From: Hyalella azteca
Lineage: Eukaryota > Arthropoda > Malacostraca > Amphipoda > Hyalellidae
Direction: 5' to 3'
Assembly: GCF_000764305.2 (NCBI RefSeq)
Contig: NW_025946074.1
Location: 653,164 to 717,163 of the forward strand
Length of the DNA stretch: 64,000 nt
In this document: positions 59,319-64,000 of the stretch, piece by piece
Layout: every line of letters begins with the position of its first letter
Position numbering within the stretch: position 1 is the first letter of the stretch
Notes under the pieces: model-generated
What the model saw: the letters and a program-made list of their open reading frames with translations, nothing else
Database searches by the model: none
What the model was told of the DNA's origin: nothing
Position numbers and translations under genes: made by a program

Positions 59319-59619
59319 TAGATTTGTAACCGAGAGTCAGGGTATATTGTTGTCCCTAGCAGGACTAAGGCGGGACCGAAATTAGTCCTACCGCGTCGAT
59401 TAGTTGAGTCGACTACAGTTTTGCCGGCTGAGACGCTATACACGAGACGGTACAGTCCACCGGCGCCAGTGCGACGTTGGGAGATGTCAAATATAAGGCG
59501 TGTACATGGTTAAAGCAAACAAGAGCTCCACAGTTGTGCTTTCTACGGCGACTAAGAGACGAGCAAGAGAGAGCGACGCACTTGAGCCCACTGCGAAAGC
59601 CGAGGCGGAACTGGAGTCT

Positions 59620-59756
59620 GATACGGACCCATTAATACTGACACGTTGGCGTCTCCCTACAAGAAAATCTCTGATCCATTTGAGTACATTGCTGTCAATT
59701 CCCAAAGACTGCAATTTCCGCAACAGCCGCTCATGTGGGACACTGTCCCACATGAG
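59620..59756 (-). pseudogene. LINE reverse transcriptase fragment
   Basis: The - strand reads WDSVPHERLLRKLQSLGI, then DSNVLKWIRDFLVGRRQRVS and INGSVSD. This matches the RT stretch 'FDSVpHerLl.KL...Gi...vl.WI..FL.gRrQrV.vng..S' of many LINEs. The frame beyond turns into Ser/Ala-rich sequence without RT motifs. The fragment is short and orphaned. Confidence 0.7.
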
Positions 59757-60845
59757 CGTGTCCCACATGTTACGTGAATTAAAAAAAAATCAAAAACCAA
59801 ATTCGTTTCAAATCAAAAATCAAAATTCGTTTGTATTTGACTATCTGCTGAACTTTTTTCGTAGACTGTACAGGAGTATGGCCGCATCGGACGAGTAAAG
59901 TCTCCACTGCTGCTTCTCTATCTATATATATACTAGAGACGACCTGTAGAGCGCTAGAGGCCTAGAGCTCACTGCTCAGACAGCTCAGTTGGCAGCTAGA
60001 TCTCGTGCGGTGAAGATGTAGATGTAACCTCTATCTCTCTGCACTAACCACCACCCCTGGTTACGTAATTAGTCTACTCCTCTAATGACTTATTACCAGT
60101 ACAGGGGTACTAATAAAATAATTTTTAATGTCATTGTTACGCAGTGCTTTCTAAAAAATTCATTGCATACAGGACAACTAGCCCGCACGTGAATAGCTCG
60201 GGATGTTAGTTGCGCTCTGTTTTGTCGCGCGGACTTGGTCACACGGCGACGATTATAACATTTAGGTTGCAGAACGCTTTGACAGGAAGACGTCGAGAGC
60301 GGAGAAGTTGAGGATATAAGTTGAGCATAGATGCAAAAACAAGAATAGATCAATCGTACTTAGTACACAATGCGTTTTGAAAGAATGCTGTTCGAATCCT
60401 AGCTCAGAATGGCGTTCGGCGTCCCACGCTAGGTCTTGAAAGTCTATCTGCACTGCGACCTCATCCTCCTTAGTAAACTATTCTGGTTTGACAGAGGCTA
60501 TGAAGTCAAGCAATGCGTGACTTCAGCTTTGACTCCTACATTAGCTCTGTTTGACGTAGATTCCTTTCCCTCTACTGTCACGTTCTTACAGGCCCGTAAG
60601 GTTCATAACCTGGCAGTGTTTTAGTGATGAGTATACATGGGGAACCTATGGAAATTCCCCGAAAAAAACGACCCTCTGACTTTGAACTTAAATAAAATTT
60701 TATTGTGAAAGAAATAAAGGAAACGGTTTCCACCATGTTGTTTGGCTTGAAAAGCTCTTTCAAACGGCGGGCAGAAGTCCTCTGTAAGTTGACAGGAACC
60801 CAACCTGATGCACCTGTAAGAAACCTGGCGATTTCCTTCATCTAT
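59757..60845. other. No recognised gene
   Basis: Mixed sequence with short frames on both strands (60093-60353, 60578-60841) and no motif. GTGGGACA and TGTCCCAC near 59735-59765 form small inverted repeats. Confidence 0.45.
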
Positions 60846-60849
60846 TTTG

Positions 60850-60910
60850 ACCTGTCATGACAGGTTTCGAACCTAAGAGTGGGAATATTATTTGACCTGT
60901 CATGACAGGT
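60850..60910. promoter_or_regulatory. Two ACCTGTCATGACAGGT palindromes
   Basis: Perfect 16-bp palindromes at 60850-60865 and 60895-60910, 45 bp apart. Each contains TGACAG in both orientations, the core bound by TALE homeodomain factors (Meis/Homothorax, TGIF). Whether they are bound is unknown. Confidence 0.4.
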
Positions 60911-61369
60911 GGTGCAACTTGAAGGGAATTCATTACTACAGGAAATGACCATTGGTTCCCCAGAACCATGACCCTCGCGGTCCGGGTGCATATTTGATGG
61001 GAAGCTATTTGAATAAAGTGTATCTAAGGATTTCTATCATTGAAACAAGTCAGGTATCGACTCGTGGCGATCATTGATTGTCTCCAAAGGCTGATAAATA
61101 GCATTTGCATGGATATTTAAATGGAAGATATATATTTTATGTTGACTTTATATTATGAGATTGAGCCGTTGCAAGACAGCCTAAAAAAGTGGTAGCAGTA
61201 TCCGTAGACTTTAAAAAGAGCTTCCTTGTGACTATTCGGTGAATTGTGAGGCATTTTTCTTATTATATCAGACCAGATCGAGAGTCCTCGCAGGTTAGGT
61301 CCAAGCTAGATATAGTTCATCTACTTTCAGAGCATAGTAAATGAATGTTTCCTCACCAGACTTGACCCA

Positions 61370-61690
61370 ATATATTGGGTGATATTGGGCATGAATCCCC
61401 CATGAAATGGTTTAAATTTGAAGCATTTTGGCTTGATATTGAGCAAAAATATTTTTTGCATAATATGGGGTGATATTGGGCATGAATCACCCTTGAAATG
61501 GTTTAATTTGAAGCCTTTTGATGTTTTTTAATGTTGAAGTGAAATTGGCTTGATATTGAGCAAAAATAGTTTTTGCCTAATATGGGGTGATATTGAGCAT
61601 GAATCCCCCTTGAAATGGGTTTAATTTGAAGCATTTTGATGTTTTTTAATGTAAAAGTGAAATTGGGGTGATATTGAGCAAAAAAATTTG
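61370..61690 (+). repeat. Long-unit tandem repeat, about three copies
   Basis: GGTGATATTGGGCATGAATC recurs near 61379, 61470 and 61587 (the last as GAGCATG), with AAGCATTTTG and TTGATATTGAGCAAAAATA in each unit. The periods are about 91 and 117 bp, the shorter unit lacking one block. Confidence 0.8.
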
Positions 61691-61962
61691 GAGAGTTGAA
61701 AAGTTTCTCCAAAAAATGAGGTAAACTTGTATATGAAGTTACTAGACCCTCAGCTTCGGTAGAAAAGTGTGCCCAAACCGTAATTATTGTTGCACCGTAA
61801 CGAGTCAGATATCAAAATGACCGGAATAACGAGGGCAATAACATATTAACGTTTGAAATGAATTGTCTTGAAAGAACAAGAGTTATTAATCCAGATTCAT
61901 GTTTTCCCAACAAACGCACTTGGTGGGCTTTGTACCCTTCTCGTACCAGCACCAGGGTCGAA

Positions 61963-62765
61963 ACCTGTCATGACAGCTTTAAACCTGTCATGACAGGTTT
62001 CGAACTTGGACGAATAGCTAATTCACATTTAGATGCAGATTGATCAGTTTCTTATAGAAAGATGCGTCAGAGTAATTATTTGAGAATCTGGGAACGTGCT
62101 TCGACTTTTGCAATATTGTATGACTTTAAAAGTCGTTTTTCGTGATTTTATCAGAAATTGCAATTTCAAAGCACATCATTCGATTTATTAGCATTTAAAG
62201 AATAGTTGGTCAAATTTTGGTGCAGAAATGTTGAATAGTTGCAAAGTTATTAACATAAATGACATTATCTTGAATAACTTTTTTGTTATTGCACCTAGAC
62301 AAATCCCGTTGCCATTTAACGAAATGGGAGATTGAGACGCATCTTTTGAGACCAAAATCATGCTTCTATCTTTAAAACTGACTTATTTATTGATCAAGAT
62401 TCATTACCTGTAAGACCTGTAAATGACAGCTTTTGCCTGTCATGACAGGTTTCGAACCTCATGTGAACACTTGAGGGGAAAAGGTTCGTTTTATCAGGGA
62501 ACGGAGGACTCATATGGGAACCAGAGAACCATAAATTTGATCACAGCTTTTCGACCTGTCATGACAGCTTTGGACCTGTCATGACAGGTTTTGAACCTGG
62601 TGCTGGGACATCAAGGGACAAATGAACCTATGTGACATCGATGTCGGCTGGGAGACGACATCGACGCGCCACTCAACTTTTGAGATTCCCCCGAAAAGAC
62701 CGTAAGGTGCACTTTGAGTATAAATTTCGACCTGTCATGACAGCTTTGGACCTGTCATGACAGGT
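61963..62765. repeat. Cluster of CCTGTCATGACAG palindromes, mostly in pairs
   Basis: Sites at 61963, 61983, 62435, 62554, 62574, 62730 and 62750 share the core CTGTCATGACAG. Three pairs are spaced exactly 20 bp: the first of each pair ends AGCTTT and the second AGGTTT, followed by CGAACCT or TGAACCTGGTGCTGG. After two of the pairs, ACATCAAGGGACAAATGA follows. It is therefore a dispersed module of about 75 bp and not independent single sites. Confidence 0.8.
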
Positions 62766-63424
62766 TTTGAACCTGGTGCTGGTACATCAAGGGACAAATG
62801 ACCCTAAGTTACTTAGAGATTCCCAGCCTGAGAGCCCAACAGCTTATGCACGACAGCTGATGGACTCTAGTGTGCGGTGGAGGGGATAAGCATGACACCT
62901 CTCCACGCACACAAAAGTTTTCTGATACCTCTAGGGACTCTGGGATGCATGGTGAATGGGATATGCACAACACCCAATCACTTGTCACCATCACCACAAG
63001 TGAATTTCATATTCAACTTGTGTAAAAGACCAGTTACAACCAAGGCTCTTTGAGCGAAATAGCCGCCAAGCACTCGCAGAGCCATTAAACGGGTTTGGTT
63101 TTGGCGGAACCAATTCGGCAAGTCGTATAATGTGCCAGTCAAACTGTTGAGTAGTCCACACACAAAAATTGGCATAAGCCATGAGCCATGATGCCTAGGG
63201 GAGTGTCTTGTTCATCCAGAAAAAGCCCGACCACAGCCTATGTTCAGATGCATACCCCATAGCCAACCAAGCTATGGGGCGCGGTCCAAACAAGTGGTGC
63301 GGACAAATTCGAACTCAACTTCTCACCCTAGGACTTTATTGCCACCTGTGGGGAAAGGAGATTAATGACAAGACACATATGCATTTTAAAATACTTTATT
63401 CAAAATAAATCCTTTACATGACTG
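62766..63424. other. No supported gene
   Basis: Short - strand frames at 62809-63182 overlap one another. None shows a recognisable domain. CCATAGCCAACCAAGCTATGG near 63247 is a small hairpin. Confidence 0.4.
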
Positions 63425-63655
63425 TAGATATCACAGATCAATGAAAGAGTTTTCCTTTAAAACTAGATGCAATAAACGTTATACATCGTATCATCATAGA
63501 AATCGCATTACAAACATTCCTTTACTAACAGACAATAAACGGTATAAATGCATCAAAGAAATCGAATTAAACATATTTCATTACAAAAAGACAATATAAA
63601 CGGTATAAACTCATGAAAGAAATCGAATTAAACATATTCCATTAGCAAGAACAAC
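63425..63655 (+). repeat. Tandem repeat of about 65 bp, three to four copies
   Basis: AATAAACGGTATAAA, GAAATCGAATTAAACATAT and CATTAC recur with periods of about 65-70 bp. The first copy, near 63470, is more diverged. Confidence 0.8.
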
Positions 63656-63677
63656 ATAGGGGATGTATCAGAGTTCA

Positions 63678-64000
63678 TTAAAATTTAAGTTTGATGCCTC
63701 CTTGCTCTTGAGCATTCACCAATGCCACAATGAAACGCACGTCACCCTTGAATGGTGTCACAAGAAATGGAAAAACAAGAGTGACCGTGTTCGCATTGAA
63801 CCCTTGGCTTTTTATCGTATCAATATGAGCTGCAAGAAGTCTTTTCATATCTTGATTTATTTGCATTCAGCAGCTTCTTAGCCAGATGAAGGTCGGACTT
63901 TGTCGGTTCTCTGACTGGTGGCCCACTTTCAATGACATTATCCTCAGGCCGTGTAGATTCTTCGGGTGCAGCAGCATCCAGGTAGACTGACGCTTCCGAA
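63678..64000 (-). CDS. Possible coding fragment at the right edge
   Basis: On the - strand, sequence entering from the window edge reads SEASVYLDAAAPEESTRPED, then NVIESGPPVREPTKSD and a stop. A second frame gives HIDTIKSQGFNANTVTLVFP, then FLVTPFKGDVRFIVALVNAQ and a stop at 63678. CTTCTTGCAG (reverse strand, near 63835) could be the acceptor of a last exon in the second frame. The GC content and residue usage look more coding-like than the neighbourhood. No family is recognised, and it may instead be two unrelated chance frames. Confidence 0.3.

Noticed and set aside
60385..60400. GTTCGAATCC resembling a tRNA T-arm
   Set aside because: No acceptor stem, D-arm or anticodon arm can be formed around it.
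60862..60875. GGTTTCGAACC after the palindromes, resembling a tRNA T-loop or internal B box
   Set aside because: There is no matching A box or cloverleaf, and the extra T breaks the consensus; it is part of the repeated module.
8640..61712. CRISPR-like appearance of evenly spaced repeats
   Set aside because: The arrays are continuous tandem repeats without unique spacers, and the genome is clearly eukaryotic.

Overview
This is a eukaryotic, AT-rich, gene-poor window that is dominated by repeats. An arthropod genome is the best fit, possibly a crustacean, but that is an inference. It rests on short internal TTAGG-type runs (about 3270, 49430 and 51430), on many decayed LINE copies of a CR1-like type with PHD-finger ORF1s, and on the density of minisatellites. 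Nothing prokaryotic is present, and most open frames are repeat artefacts.

The only host gene I can support is the 3' part of a multi-exon gene on the + strand, about 37.17 to 42.92 kb. It comprises a candidate Ser/Thr-rich juxtamembrane exon (37174-37271), a transmembrane exon (38960-39077), and cytoplasmic-tail exons at 39389-39459, 39679-40247, about 40655-40904, 42208-42674 and 42839-42922. Five of the six junctions keep frame with usable GT/AG sites; the exon at 39679 to the exon near 40655 does not fit cleanly. The protein is a single-pass membrane protein of unknown family with a tail of roughly 480 residues ending in Thr-Ala-Leu, a class I PDZ-ligand pattern. The ectodomain must lie upstream and I did not find it.

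Layout. 0-9.6 kb: mostly featureless AT-rich DNA with one LINE 3' end (756-1625) and two copies of a hairpin-forming element. 9.6-43.5 kb: about twenty minisatellite families with periods of 5 to 62 bp, two dispersed short element families, and a duplicated CRE plus AP-1 site module (20001-20056). 37-43 kb: the membrane-protein gene. One of its introns is filled by a 31-bp minisatellite whose unit is the exon's own 3' end plus splice donor. 43.5-60 kb: a retroelement graveyard with a long LINE relic (45.7-48.5 kb), a second ORF1 relic, a 740-bp inverted duplication (49.06-51.8 kb), Penelope-like and LINE tails, and a LINE split by an 827-bp element with perfect 25-bp inverted ends. 60-64 kb: a cluster of the palindrome ACCTGTCATGACAGGT, short tandem repeats, and a possible coding fragment on the - strand at the right edge.

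The interesting material is the membrane-protein tail, the splice-donor minisatellite beside it, and the palindrome cluster. I found no convincing tRNA, rRNA, CRISPR or intact transposon gene.
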